DNA of 64,000 nucleotides from positions 1,484,501 through 1,548,500 of the forward strand of contig NZ_AP024620.1 of assembly GCF_023734095.1 (NCBI RefSeq), in the 5' to 3' direction. Origin of the DNA: Moorella sp. Hama-1. Its GTDB lineage: Bacteria > Bacillota > DSM-521 > Neomoorellales > Neomoorellaceae. Position 1 is the stretch's first letter, and every line of letters begins with the position of its first letter. Below, piece by piece: positions 9,676-18,861 of this stretch. A model generated the notes under the pieces. That model worked only from the letters and a program-made list of their open reading frames with translations. It ran no database searches and was not told the origin of the DNA. The translations under genes and the position numbers were made by a program.

Positions 9676-10416
9676 TCAATCGTAACTTAGAGCAACCGGT
9701 CTAATTGGGGACCCTGAACCATTCTTAATTTTTAGAGGTAAGGCCATGAAGAATATTTCCGCAGGCAATTGCTCCAAGTTTGCCAGACATTCCAATAAAT
9801 AGATGTCGTTTGATAATAGAAGTTCATGTATCCAGCAGAATTTTGATTCACAGTTAATACTGGCCGTACCACAGGCAATGGTATCAGATCCAAGGGCTTT
9901 AATTTTTTTTGCTAATAGATACTCGGCTACTGATTTATCAAGTCCGGGGGAGTTACCAGCGTATTTTTTCCAATCCCCTTTAGTGGTCCTATATTTCATC
10001 CAACCAAAATTCACCAAGACGATGTCGCCTTCTTTAATTTCTACATTAGTTACTTTTTCTGCTCTTTTTATGTCATCGAGAGTTGCGAACTCGCCTGCAG
10101 CTAAATTTAATTTAGAGAGGTCCAGGACTATACCATGACCGAGTAAAGCATTAAGAGGAAGAGTCTCCACTGTTTTTTCTTTTAGTTTAATATGAACATG
10201 ATAAGGGGCATCAACATGGGCTCCGGTATGTTCGGCCATAAAAACCGTCTGGCAGTAGTAGCCATCATGTTCATGGGTAACGGTAGGATTAACAACGAAT
10301 GGGGGATGGGTTGGAAAACGTGGCATATCGTTTTCTAGTAAAGGACTCAAGTCTATAAATTTAGCCTTGGAAAAGAGTGTATTTAACTCTTGAATATTGA
10401 CGTTCTCGCCAACCAT
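9676..10416 (-). CDS. Cyclase-family metal-dependent hydrolase
   Basis: A 246-residue member of the cyclase/kynurenine-formamidase family. The metal-binding motif HTGAHVDAPYH, near residue 60, matches the family pattern HxGTHxDxPxH except that Ala replaces Thr. An N-terminal DLSPLLENDMPRFP is also typical. Known members hydrolyse amides, lactones or cyclic diketones, some with manganese. In this operon it sits next to an MBL hydrolase, upstream of the transporter genes. Ring opening of a cyclic substrate is a reasonable guess, not a demonstrated role. Confidence 0.82.
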   Translation of the reverse strand: MVGENVNIQELNTLFSKAKFIDLSPLLENDMPRFPTHPPFVVNPTVTHEHDGYYCQTVFMAEHTGAHVDAPYHVHIKLKEKTVETLPLNALLGHGIVLDLSKLNLAAGEFATLDDIKRAEKVTNVEIKEGDIVLVNFGWMKYRTTKGDWKKYAGNSPGLDKSVAEYLLAKKIKALGSDTIACGTASINCESKFCWIHELLLSNDIYLLECLANLEQLPAEIFFMALPLKIKNGSGSPIRPVALSYD

Positions 10417-10434
10417 ATTTTTCTAACCCCCTTT

Positions 10435-11160
10435 TTATACACCATAAGCTCTAGTTAAATCTAAATTAGGCTCATGCCCCGGTAATAAAATCACATCTCT
10501 TATTCTTTTTAACTTAGCCATTGTAGCCCATTGTTGTTGACCGCTATAGCAAATACCTGGTAGAATATCTTGCTCCCAATTTTCAAATGTGTAGACAGCA
10601 TCTCCTGGGTATAATACATTTCCGTCGGTTGTTTTAACTAGAACCGACTGGCTACCGGCGGTATGGCCAGGAGTAGATAGGACATATACTCCATCAACGA
10701 GCTCAAAATCCAACCCGTTGGGTATCAGATCATAGTTAAGAGGACGATCAAAGTCTTCACGGTAGTAGGCTATATCTCCAGGGGTAATTGGGACATAAGC
10801 CTTTTCTAACTCTTCCCTTCTAACGATAATGCGGGCGTTAGGAAACAAGTGGTTGTTACCGGCATGATCATAATGGAGGTGGGTACTGATTACATAATTA
10901 ATGCCTTCTACAGTAACACCGTGGAGTTTAAGCTGTTCAACAACTGTTTGCTTGTCGCTGTGTTTATGTTTCCAGTTCCTAGCACCAGGAGAATTAAGGT
11001 CATTAACGCCGGTGTCGACAACTATTTTGGCTTGAGGATGATCAATAAATATCCCAAAAACTGGTATGTCTATTATTTCCCCCATACCCTTTCCAGCTAA
11101 TAAAACCGACGTATCGGTAATATTGGTACCAAGGTCTAAAATATAAACTTTAGCATACAT
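10435..11160 (-). CDS. MBL-fold hydrolase, lactonase-like
   Basis: A 241-residue metallo-beta-lactamase fold protein with HLHYDHAGNN near residue 94, STPGHTAGSQS, GDAVY and a terminal PGHEP. The ligand set is complete, so it is probably an active two-metal hydrolase of the AttM type. It is paralogous to the MBL protein at 2777-3538. It is encoded 18 bp upstream of the cyclase-family gene, and the two could act in sequence on a ring or lactone. The substrate is unknown. Confidence 0.82.
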   Translation of the reverse strand: MYAKVYILDLGTNITDTSVLLAGKGMGEIIDIPVFGIFIDHPQAKIVVDTGVNDLNSPGARNWKHKHSDKQTVVEQLKLHGVTVEGINYVISTHLHYDHAGNNHLFPNARIIVRREELEKAYVPITPGDIAYYREDFDRPLNYDLIPNGLDFELVDGVYVLSTPGHTAGSQSVLVKTTDGNVLYPGDAVYTFENWEQDILPGICYSGQQQWATMAKLKRIRDVILLPGHEPNLDLTRAYGV

Positions 11161-11235
11161 TTTTATCTCTCCTGAGGAAAAATTATACTAATTATTTCCA
11201 TTTTTATCTTTTCTTCTTTGCTCTTTTTCTTATTA

Positions 11236-11625
11236 TCATTTCGTACTTTGAACTAACTCGACTAAGATACCACCTGTACTACGGGGCCGAATAAAGTTTA
11301 CAATAAAATTACCTGCTCCTTTTACTGGGGTTTCCTCCAAAAACTGGGCCCCACTCTTTTCTAGTTCAGTTTTGGTTTTATGAATATCTTCCACTTTGTA
11401 AGCAATGTGGTGTATTCCTCCCCTTCCCTTATTGTATTCGGAGAGCTTTCCACCACTAGGGATAATAAATTCTAACGGTGGGGAACCATTCCCTTTCATG
11501 AAAATGCATAGAGACTGATACTCAGGGACATAGCCTCGATAGTCTTCCTGGAGGCCAAACATTTTTATAAAATTGGCAGCAATCTCCTCACTGGGTATAA
11601 CTACACCTATATGATGAATTTGCAT
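11236..11625 (-). CDS. VOC-family protein, methylmalonyl-CoA-epimerase-like
   Basis: A 129-residue vicinal-oxygen-chelate protein. The N-terminal IHHIGVVIPSEE, the central GGIHHIAYKVEDI and the C-terminal GILVELVQ provide the His and Glu metal ligands seen in methylmalonyl-CoA epimerase. No mutase or carboxylase genes are nearby, so a methylmalonyl-CoA role is uncertain. An epimerase or isomerase acting on another acyl-CoA or a dicarbonyl is equally possible. Confidence 0.78.
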   Translation of the reverse strand: MQIHHIGVVIPSEEIAANFIKMFGLQEDYRGYVPEYQSLCIFMKGNGSPPLEFIIPSGGKLSEYNKGRGGIHHIAYKVEDIHKTKTELEKSGAQFLEETPVKGAGNFIVNFIRPRSTGGILVELVQSTK

Positions 11626-11667
11626 CTTTTCACATCCTTCGCCGTCACGATCGCTTTTATTATCATT

Positions 11668-12516
11668 TTAATTATACTTATAAAATCCTTGTCCACTTTT
11701 ACGACCCAGTAACTTACCCTCTACCATTTTCCTTAATAATGGACATGGTCGGTATTTGGGATCTCCAAATTTATCATACATCTCTTTCATTACCGATAAG
11801 ACGGTATCCAAGCCGGCAAAATCGGCTAATTCCAAGGGACCCATGGGCAAATTTGCTCCTAGTTTCATGGCTGTATCTATATCTTTCGGTTCATTGCCTT
11901 CCATGACAAGATACATAGCCTCATTCCACATGGGAACTAAAAGTCTGTTCACCAAAAATGCTGGAGTATCGGGTGCTTTTACCGGTACTTTACCGAGGCC
12001 TTTTGATAAGTTCATGGCTTTTTCAAAAGTATCTTCGGAAGTCCTTAATCCGGGTATGACTTCAATTAACTTCATTACTGGTGCAGGAATAAAAAAGTGC
12101 ATACCAATTACTTTTTCAGGACGGTTGGTGGCCCCCCCCAGAAGGGTAATGGAAATCGTAGAAGTATTCGAGGCAAATATCGTTTCCGGCTTACATATTT
12201 TATCTAGTTTGACGAAAGTTTCTATTTTAATGTTGGCATTTTCAGTTACCGCTTCAATAACGACGTCTGCCTCAGCGCCTACTTCGATACTAGGAACGGC
12301 TCTGATACGGCCAATTATTTCCTTTAATTTGCTTTCCTCAAGCTTTCCTTTTTCAACTTTTCGCTTTAAAAAATACTCGATTTTATTTAATCCTCTTTCT
12401 GCCAATTCCAAGTTTACATCTGTTAATAGCGTCTCATAACCAGCCTCAGCACATGTTTGTGCGATTCCAGCTCCCATAAGACCTGCACCAACTACCATAA
12501 TCTTTTCTTTTGGCAT
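11668..12516 (-). CDS. 3-hydroxyacyl-CoA (3-hydroxybutyryl-CoA) dehydrogenase
   Basis: A 282-residue NAD-dependent dehydrogenase. The N-terminal nucleotide fold has GAGLMGAGIA, and the catalytic His is in GMHFFIPAPVMKLIEV. The C-terminal domain includes NRLLVPMWNEA and ends GRKSGQGFYKYN. The frame opens at a GTG at 12525, but AAGGAAAGG is better spaced for the ATG at 12516 (MPKEK), which I use. It oxidises 3-hydroxyacyl-CoA to 3-ketoacyl-CoA, feeding the thiolases. No enoyl-CoA hydratase or acyl-CoA dehydrogenase accompanies it, so the substrate probably enters the pathway already hydroxylated. Confidence 0.92.
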   Translation of the reverse strand: MPKEKIMVVGAGLMGAGIAQTCAEAGYETLLTDVNLELAERGLNKIEYFLKRKVEKGKLEESKLKEIIGRIRAVPSIEVGAEADVVIEAVTENANIKIETFVKLDKICKPETIFASNTSTISITLLGGATNRPEKVIGMHFFIPAPVMKLIEVIPGLRTSEDTFEKAMNLSKGLGKVPVKAPDTPAFLVNRLLVPMWNEAMYLVMEGNEPKDIDTAMKLGANLPMGPLELADFAGLDTVLSVMKEMYDKFGDPKYRPCPLLRKMVEGKLLGRKSGQGFYKYN

Positions 12517-12536
12517 TACTATCACCTTTCCTTTTA

Positions 12537-13277
12537 CTAAAGAATAAATCCTCCTCCGACATTGATAACTTCTCCGGTTATATATCCTGCCTCTTCAGAA
12601 GCAAGAAAGGCGACAAGGTTAGCAACATCTTCCGGTTTTCCGACTCGTCCCATAGGAATTTTGCTAATCATAATATCCCAGACTTTTTCGGGCACACCTC
12701 TCGTCATTTCGGTATCTATAAAGCCAGGACATATAGCATTAACAGTAATACCCTTTTTGGCGAGTTCTTTAGCCGCCGTTTTGGTAAGGCCGACCACGCC
12801 AGCTTTGGAAGCGGCATAATTGGCCTGCCCGATATTGCCCAGCCAGCTTGCCGAGGCGATATTGATAATTCTCCCCCTTTCCCGTTCCCGCATTAATTGA
12901 GCGGCAAGTTGGGTACAATAAAAAGTACCGGTTAAGTTTACTGCAATAACCTGGTCCCATTGCTCCATCGTCATTTTGTGCAGCATAGCATCGCGATTAA
13001 TACCGGCATTGTTCACCAGGCAATAAAGCGGGCCTAAATTATCTTCCACGAATTTAAACATCTCTTCTACTTCACTACGATTAGCAATGTTACATTGATA
13101 GGCTGCCGCCTCCCGGTTTTGCGTCTTAATTTCTGCTACAACTGCATTGGCGTTCTCTATCGCCACATCTGCTACTAGCACCTTGGAACCCTCAGTTGCT
13201 AGCTTTACGGCAATACCCTTTCCAATGCCCCGGCCACCACCGGTTACAATAGTAATTTTACCTGCTAACTTTTTCAT
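12537..13277 (-). CDS. Short-chain dehydrogenase/reductase (FabG-like)
   Basis: A 246-residue SDR with TGGGRGIGKG near residue 11, an NNAG motif, the catalytic Ser in IASASW and YAASKAG, and a C-terminal VINVGGG. It is close to 3-ketoacyl-ACP reductase and acetoacetyl-CoA reductase. In this operon it could reduce a cyclic ketone, an enolic ring or a 3-ketoacyl-CoA, or run as a dehydrogenase. It starts 32 bp downstream of the CoA-transferase stop. Confidence 0.9.
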   Translation of the reverse strand: MKKLAGKITIVTGGGRGIGKGIAVKLATEGSKVLVADVAIENANAVVAEIKTQNREAAAYQCNIANRSEVEEMFKFVEDNLGPLYCLVNNAGINRDAMLHKMTMEQWDQVIAVNLTGTFYCTQLAAQLMRERERGRIINIASASWLGNIGQANYAASKAGVVGLTKTAAKELAKKGITVNAICPGFIDTEMTRGVPEKVWDIMISKIPMGRVGKPEDVANLVAFLASEEAGYITGEVINVGGGFIL

Positions 13278-13309
13278 TAGTATATATGTTCCCTCCTAAA
13301 TCACTCAGA

Positions 13310-14896
13310 TTAAGATTTTTTAGCTAAAATTATCTCCTTCAATCCATATTTACCCTTATTATAAAGAGTTGATTTAGTTACCTGTAAAGGTTCAGCAATA
13401 CGGGGACGGAATTCCATTTGCGCTAATATATCTTTTTCCAGATCAATGCCCGGGGCAATTTCCACCAATACTGGCCCGTCTTCATGCAATTCGAAGATAG
13501 CCCTTTCGGTAACAAAATGTACTTTTTGGTGTCTTTGACGTGCTAAATAGCCACTGAAAGAAATCTGTTGAACCTGATTAACCAGTTTTTTAATTTTCCC
13601 TTCTTGCAGGATTTTCACTTTGCCGTCTGTAAAATCTACCTTTAATCCATCAGCGGTAAAGGTGGAACAGAAAACTACATGTTTAGCACATTGGGTAATG
13701 TCGATAAATCCTCCTGCTCCTGCAGCTCGCGTGCCCATTTTAGTGGCATTAATATTGCCTTCGGCATCCATTTCTCCTGCACCCATAAAGGTGAAGTCCG
13801 CGCCTGCCCCATTATAAAAATCAAATTGATCATCATGCCGGATTAAAGCATCAGTATTTTTGGCAATACCAAAGTCTATGCCTCCAGCAGGAATACCACC
13901 ATAGACCCCAGATTCGACGGTGATTGTAATATCATCAAGGATACCCTCTTCAGCTGCAATGGGACCAACAACATCATTGGGGATGCCAGTACCAAGATTA
14001 ATAATGGCATCTGGTTCGAGTTCCATTAAAGCCCGTCGCCCGATCACTTTTCGGATATTTAGTGGATACGGTTCCATAATAGAAACAGGAACTCGCAAAT
14101 CGCCACTATAGGCGGGGTCAAAAACCCAACTTGACGTCTGGCGGTGATCTTCGTCTGGGTTTTGGCAAACAACGATAGCATCAACAAAAACTCCTGGTAC
14201 AATTACTTTTTTGGGATGAAGAGAATGGGCTTGAGCTACGCGTTTAACCTGACAAATTACTTTACCGCCAAAACGTTTAGTAGCTAATACTGCTGGCAAA
14301 ACCTCGAGTAACATACCTTCTTCTTCGGTAGTAATATTGCCGTTTTCATCAGCTGTGGTACCACGAATGATTACAAAATCAATAGGGGGTATTTTATAAA
14401 GCAAATACTCCTCATTATTAATGGTAATAACTTCAATTAAATCTTTTAGCGGCTTAGTCCTTTCGTTCATTTTACCGCCTTCAATGCGTGGATCAACAAA
14501 AGTACCTAGACCAACTTTTGAAATTTTACCAGGTTGACCACAAGCTAAACTTCGATAAATTTGAGCCAGTTGCCCCTGAGGCATACAATAAGCTTCTACT
14601 TTATTGCTACTAATCATTTCCATCCATCGCGGTTGTAAACCCCAATGAGAACCTATAATTCGCGTTACAAGTCCTTCATGAGCATAGTGCTGGATACCTC
14701 GATCACGATCACTCTGGCCGGCTGAATGAATTAAGGTTAAATTACATGGGTGCCCGGTTTCAAGAAAACTTTTTTCAATAGCCTTAAGAATCTCTTCGCA
14801 GGCGCTAACAAGAGTCATTCCTACCGAAGCGATGGTAGCTCCATCGAAAATTAGTTGGGCTACTTCCTTTCCACTAATAAATTTTGGACACTTCAT
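13310..14896 (-). CDS. Acyl-CoA:carboxylate CoA-transferase (fused alpha-beta)
   Basis: A 528-residue family-I CoA-transferase in which the two subunit domains are fused, as in propionate CoA-transferase. The catalytic glutamate is most likely the one in TVESGVYGGIPAGG near residue 333. A glycine-rich FMGAGEMDAEGN follows in the second domain. It activates a free acid by taking CoA from acetyl-CoA or another acyl-CoA, which saves ATP. The operon also encodes an ATP-dependent ligase, so either two acids or two conditions are served. Confidence 0.9.
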   Translation of the reverse strand: MKCPKFISGKEVAQLIFDGATIASVGMTLVSACEEILKAIEKSFLETGHPCNLTLIHSAGQSDRDRGIQHYAHEGLVTRIIGSHWGLQPRWMEMISSNKVEAYCMPQGQLAQIYRSLACGQPGKISKVGLGTFVDPRIEGGKMNERTKPLKDLIEVITINNEEYLLYKIPPIDFVIIRGTTADENGNITTEEEGMLLEVLPAVLATKRFGGKVICQVKRVAQAHSLHPKKVIVPGVFVDAIVVCQNPDEDHRQTSSWVFDPAYSGDLRVPVSIMEPYPLNIRKVIGRRALMELEPDAIINLGTGIPNDVVGPIAAEEGILDDITITVESGVYGGIPAGGIDFGIAKNTDALIRHDDQFDFYNGAGADFTFMGAGEMDAEGNINATKMGTRAAGAGGFIDITQCAKHVVFCSTFTADGLKVDFTDGKVKILQEGKIKKLVNQVQQISFSGYLARQRHQKVHFVTERAIFELHEDGPVLVEIAPGIDLEKDILAQMEFRPRIAEPLQVTKSTLYNKGKYGLKEIILAKKS

Positions 14897-14941
14897 ATCC
14901 TCACCTTTCCTTTCTCAAAAAATTACTTACGTGGTAATAAA

Positions 14942-16123
14942 TTAAGCTATATTTTCAAAGACGGTAGCAATACCTTGACCGCCACCAATGCACATGGTAA
15001 CGACACCATATTTGGTCTGGCGGCGTACCATTTCTTTTTGCAGCTTAACCGTCAAGATTACTCCGGTGGCACCGATAGGATGACCCAGGGCAATGGCGCC
15101 ACCGTTGACGTTCACCTTTTCTTCGGGAAGCCCTAGGATACGCATAACGGCAATGGATTGCGAGGCAAAGGCTTCATTTAGTTCAAAGAGATCAATGTCG
15201 TCCAGCCTCAAACCTGCCTTCTCTACAGCCTTTTTGGTTGCCGGGGCCGGACCGATACCCATAACATCAGGATCAACGCCGGCTACTGCCTGGCTACGAA
15301 TTAGCAATAAGGGCTTAATACCAAGTTCGTTGGCTTTTTCAGCCGACATTACAACCACGGCTCCGGCGCCATCGTTGATACCAGAGGAATTACCCGCAGT
15401 AACAGTGCCACCTTCTCTGAAGGCAGGTTTTAACTTTGCCAGTTGTTCCATGGTGAGGCCAAATCGGGGATGTTCATCCTGGGCAAACATTTTGGTTTCC
15501 CGTTTGCCGGCAGGGACTTCTATTGGCAGGATTTCCTCAACAAATTTGCCGGCCTTAATGGCGGCTTCAGCCTTGCGCTGGCTATTCAGGGCAAAGGCAT
15601 CCTGCTCTTCCCTGGAAATCCTGTAACGCTCGGCAATATTTTCTGCTGTTACTCCGTTTGGATACGGTCCCAAAGGCCAGGTTAAAATAGTAAGCAGGCC
15701 GTCCTCAAACTGGCCATGACCGAACCCGTAACCATAACGGGCTTTACGTACATAATATGGTAGCTGGTCCATATTCTCGGTACCACAGGCGACGACAATT
15801 TCTGCATTGCCGCTCTGGATTTCCTGGACGGCACTATTGATCGCCTGTAATCCAGAGCCGCATTGGCGATTGACGGAGAAAGCCGTTGTTTCAAGGGGTA
15901 AGCCTGCCTTTAAAGAACACATCCTGGCAATAAAACCGCTTTCGGCAACCTGACCGACGTTACCGACAATAACCTCGTCAATCTGGTTCCCCTCTAAACC
16001 AGCCCGGCGGACGGCTTCCTTAATTACCATGGCGCCCAGGTCGGTCTGATGGATATCCTTTAGACTACCGCCCTTAGTTCCTACTGCTGTGCGAACGCAA
16101 CTGACTATAACTATATCTTGCAT
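14942..16123 (-). CDS. Acetyl-CoA C-acyltransferase (thiolase)
   Basis: A 393-residue thiolase. The frame opens at 16225, but GGAGGG precedes the ATG at 16123 (MQDIVIVS), which matches the family N-terminus. The nucleophilic Cys88 is in NRQCGSG, the His in [14 protein letters not shown] and the second Cys in CIGGGQG. It is clearly different from the thiolase at 3561-4745 and its DNA is richer in GC. Together they can release two C2 units from a longer ketoacyl-CoA. Confidence 0.93.
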   Translation of the reverse strand: MQDIVIVSCVRTAVGTKGGSLKDIHQTDLGAMVIKEAVRRAGLEGNQIDEVIVGNVGQVAESGFIARMCSLKAGLPLETTAFSVNRQCGSGLQAINSAVQEIQSGNAEIVVACGTENMDQLPYYVRKARYGYGFGHGQFEDGLLTILTWPLGPYPNGVTAENIAERYRISREEQDAFALNSQRKAEAAIKAGKFVEEILPIEVPAGKRETKMFAQDEHPRFGLTMEQLAKLKPAFREGGTVTAGNSSGINDGAGAVVVMSAEKANELGIKPLLLIRSQAVAGVDPDVMGIGPAPATKKAVEKAGLRLDDIDLFELNEAFASQSIAVMRILGLPEEKVNVNGGAIALGHPIGATGVILTVKLQKEMVRRQTKYGVVTMCIGGGQGIATVFENIA

Positions 16124-16148
16124 CAACGAACCCTCCTGTTTTTTATAA

Positions 16149-17789
16149 TTATACTGATTGATATTTCTCTCGTAAAAATTTTTTATCGATTTTTCCGTTG
16201 ACATTTTTTGGCAGTTCAGAAACAAAGTTTACGTACTTAGGAACTTTATATTTGGCGAGACGTTGCTTTACCCATTCTTGAATATCCGTTTCGGAAATAT
16301 TGCTCCCATTAGGTATAACTATTGCTCTTGCTACTTCCCCATAAACAGGATCAGCGGCACCAATGACAGCAACTTCTTTTACTTGCGGATGGGAATAAAT
16401 AATGTTTTCTACCTCTAAAGTATATATCTTTTCTCCGCCTCGATTAATCATATCTTTAAGCCTGTCTAATATATAAACATATCCTTCAGCGTCTATTTTA
16501 GCTATATCACCCGTCTTAAACCAACCATCTTTAAAGGCTTGGGCAGTAGCAACCTCGTTATGCCAATATTTTTGAGCTACTACTGGCCCCCGAATACAAA
16601 GTTCCCCAATGCCTTTACCAGTAATATCCATTCCGTTTTCGTCTATAATTTTACAATCAACTACTGGGATTGGTAGACCACAGGAAACCATTTTGGATTT
16701 AATTACAATATCTGTAGGAAATATAGTTGCCGGGGAGCTTGTTTCGGTAAGACCATAAATGGTATGAAATTCTAAATTAGGCATCCATCTTTTTAATTTA
16801 ATTATCGTTTCTTCTGAGATAGGCCCTCCACCACAAGCAGCCTTCCGTAAAAATGGGAGTTTATAATAGTCACGTCCATAATCCATTAACATGATATATA
16901 CTGTAGGGGCAGCATGGAAAAACGTAATAGAATGCTTATCTAAAATGTCTAGGACTTTTTTTTCATTAAAATAGGGTAATAAATGGATAGTACCTCCGAT
17001 ATGCATAAACAATAAAAACAGGGCAGCTAAACCAGTTATATGAAAAATAGGTACAGCTATTAAGGTGCTATCCTCAGAAGATAGCTTTAAAGTTCGTTCA
17101 TAACTAATGATGCTTTGTAAGAGGTTAAAATGAGTGAGATAAGCTCCTTTTGGATGCCCTGTAGTTCCAGAGGTATACATAATAACAGCGCCATCTTCTC
17201 TAGCAATAGGAGGTGGATTGATTTTTGTATTTAAAAAAAGAGCGTGATAAGGTATATGAGAACTGTCGCTAGATTTATAAGAGGAACTATTTCGCGTAGG
17301 CGGGGTTATGACTATTTTTTCTATATAGGTATCTTTTATAATGGGATTAATATTGGGTATCCATTCAGGATTAGTTATTAAGATCTTAGCTTTAGAATCT
17401 GTAAGCATAAAGCTTAATTCAGTGGATTTTAATTTAGTACTTAATGGCAGAGCTATAGCTCCCAAATATATTGTTGCATAAAAACTGATGCAAAACTCGA
17501 TGCTATTTACCATTAGAAGGGCAACTACATCACCTTTTTTGATTTTACATTGGCTTGATAAACCACTAGCAAAATTTATAATCCGTTCTGCAAAGTTATA
17601 ATAACTTACGTATTCATTATTCACATATAAAGCAGGCTTGTTTGGATGTCTCAATACAGTCCGGGAAAAATCCTCCCATAAGTTATCATAGATTAAATTG
17701 TAATACCGATGTTCTATCCCTTCCTGACTTTGAATTATTATATCTTTTTCTGCCTCCTCAAACCATTTTCCCATGCCGCTAACAGCCAT
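16149..17789 (-). CDS. AMP-forming acyl-CoA synthetase
   Basis: A 546-residue member of the adenylate-forming superfamily. The P-loop motif is MYTSGTTGHPKGA, followed by YGLTETSSP, a GWFKTGD segment, DRLKDMINRGGEKIY and the C-terminal catalytic lysine in NVNGKIDKK. It activates a carboxylic acid to acyl-CoA via an acyl-adenylate. The frame begins at a TTG at 17810, but the ATG at 17789 has AGGGGGT at good spacing. It is the first enzyme gene after the regulator. The acid is not predictable. Confidence 0.92.
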   Translation of the reverse strand: MAVSGMGKWFEEAEKDIIIQSQEGIEHRYYNLIYDNLWEDFSRTVLRHPNKPALYVNNEYVSYYNFAERIINFASGLSSQCKIKKGDVVALLMVNSIEFCISFYATIYLGAIALPLSTKLKSTELSFMLTDSKAKILITNPEWIPNINPIIKDTYIEKIVITPPTRNSSSYKSSDSSHIPYHALFLNTKINPPPIAREDGAVIMYTSGTTGHPKGAYLTHFNLLQSIISYERTLKLSSEDSTLIAVPIFHITGLAALFLLFMHIGGTIHLLPYFNEKKVLDILDKHSITFFHAAPTVYIMLMDYGRDYYKLPFLRKAACGGGPISEETIIKLKRWMPNLEFHTIYGLTETSSPATIFPTDIVIKSKMVSCGLPIPVVDCKIIDENGMDITGKGIGELCIRGPVVAQKYWHNEVATAQAFKDGWFKTGDIAKIDAEGYVYILDRLKDMINRGGEKIYTLEVENIIYSHPQVKEVAVIGAADPVYGEVARAIVIPNGSNISETDIQEWVKQRLAKYKVPKYVNFVSELPKNVNGKIDKKFLREKYQSV

Positions 17790-17823
17790 TGCGTTTACCC
17801 CCTGATACAAACCTAAGTTAACT

Positions 17824-18822
17824 TTATATTAAACTTACGGTACTTTTTCTTACAATTAACTTAGGATTAAATATAATACGTTTGTAAGCGCCCTTATACC
17901 CTCTCATTCTTTCTAGCAGAACCTCTGCCGCTGCTTGGCCCAATTCGAGATGAGGTTGATGAATTGTAGTTAGCTTAACTATGGGCGCAATATTATTGTT
18001 ATCATAACCAACGATACTAAAATCTTCGGGAACGCGTTTACCATATTCATTAAGCGCTTCTATTAAACCTATTGCCATGAGATCGTTTCCACAAAAAACT
18101 GCTGTTGCGTCTTTGTATTGGTTTAATAATAACTTTCCAAAATTATATCCTGAATCCCATTGCAAATTACCATATACTATTCTTTCTTTATCAATATTGA
18201 CATTATATTGTTTGAATACATCAAGAAAACCATTTAATCGATCATAGGTGGCAGAAGAGTTTTTATGCCCTGCTAAAATTGCAATGTTACGATGCCCTAA
18301 ATCTAGTAAATGTTTTCCAGCCAAATATCCACCTGTATAGTTATCTACAGATATAAAATCAGTTTCAATTGAAGGCAAATAACGATTTAAAAGCACAACA
18401 GGACAATTTATCGTTTTTAATTGCTTAAGAAGGGTTTCAGTTTCCATTGCAGTAATCATGATGATACCTGCAAAGCCATATACATCTGCTGTCCTGATAT
18501 ATGCCTCTTCTTTATCAGGATCATAGTCACTATCGCAAACTACTACCATATAACCTTCTTTATTCAAGAATTCCTTTATCGTTCTAGTTAACTCTGCGTA
18601 GAAGGGATTTCGGATATCGCCAATTATCAAAGCAACAATATCTATTTTTCCTTTTACTAACCCTCTTGCAATATGGCTAGGCCGATAGCCTAAACGGTCA
18701 ATAACCTTTTGTACTTCTTCCCGGGTTTTAGGATCAACACTTGGATGATTGGTAAGAACACGAGATACAGTTGAAGATGAAACTCCGCTTTTTCGAGCAA
18801 TGTCTTTAATAGTAATTCGCAT
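17824..18822 (-). CDS. LacI-family transcriptional regulator (first gene of the catabolic operon)
   Basis: A 332-residue regulator with an N-terminal helix-turn-helix (TIKDIARKSGVSSSTVSRVL) followed by a sugar-binding-protein-like effector domain. The effector domain resembles the binding proteins of ribose-type importers, which fits the transporter encoded downstream. Its own promoter carries a LacI-type palindrome just after the -10 box, so it probably represses itself and the fourteen genes behind it until an inducer is present. Confidence 0.92.
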   Translation of the reverse strand: MRITIKDIARKSGVSSSTVSRVLTNHPSVDPKTREEVQKVIDRLGYRPSHIARGLVKGKIDIVALIIGDIRNPFYAELTRTIKEFLNKEGYMVVVCDSDYDPDKEEAYIRTADVYGFAGIIMITAMETETLLKQLKTINCPVVLLNRYLPSIETDFISVDNYTGGYLAGKHLLDLGHRNIAILAGHKNSSATYDRLNGFLDVFKQYNVNIDKERIVYGNLQWDSGYNFGKLLLNQYKDATAVFCGNDLMAIGLIEALNEYGKRVPEDFSIVGYDNNNIAPIVKLTTIHQPHLELGQAAAEVLLERMRGYKGAYKRIIFNPKLIVRKSTVSLI

Positions 18823-18841
18823 TTTATTCTTCCCATCGTTG

Positions 18842-18855
18842 TGGTAGCGTTTCCA
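18842..18855. promoter_or_regulatory. Putative LacI-type operator
   Basis: TGGTAGCGTTTCCA is an imperfect palindrome with the central CG typical of LacI/CcpA-family operators. It lies between the -10 box and the start of the regulator gene, where a bound repressor would block transcription. A cre-like role for CcpA cannot be excluded. Confidence 0.65.
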
Positions 18856-18861
18856 AGTATA

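Noticed and set aside
11236-11625. Methylmalonyl-CoA pathway indicated by the VOC protein
   Set aside because: No methylmalonyl-CoA mutase or propionyl-CoA carboxylase genes occur in the window, so the epimerase-like fold alone does not establish that pathway.
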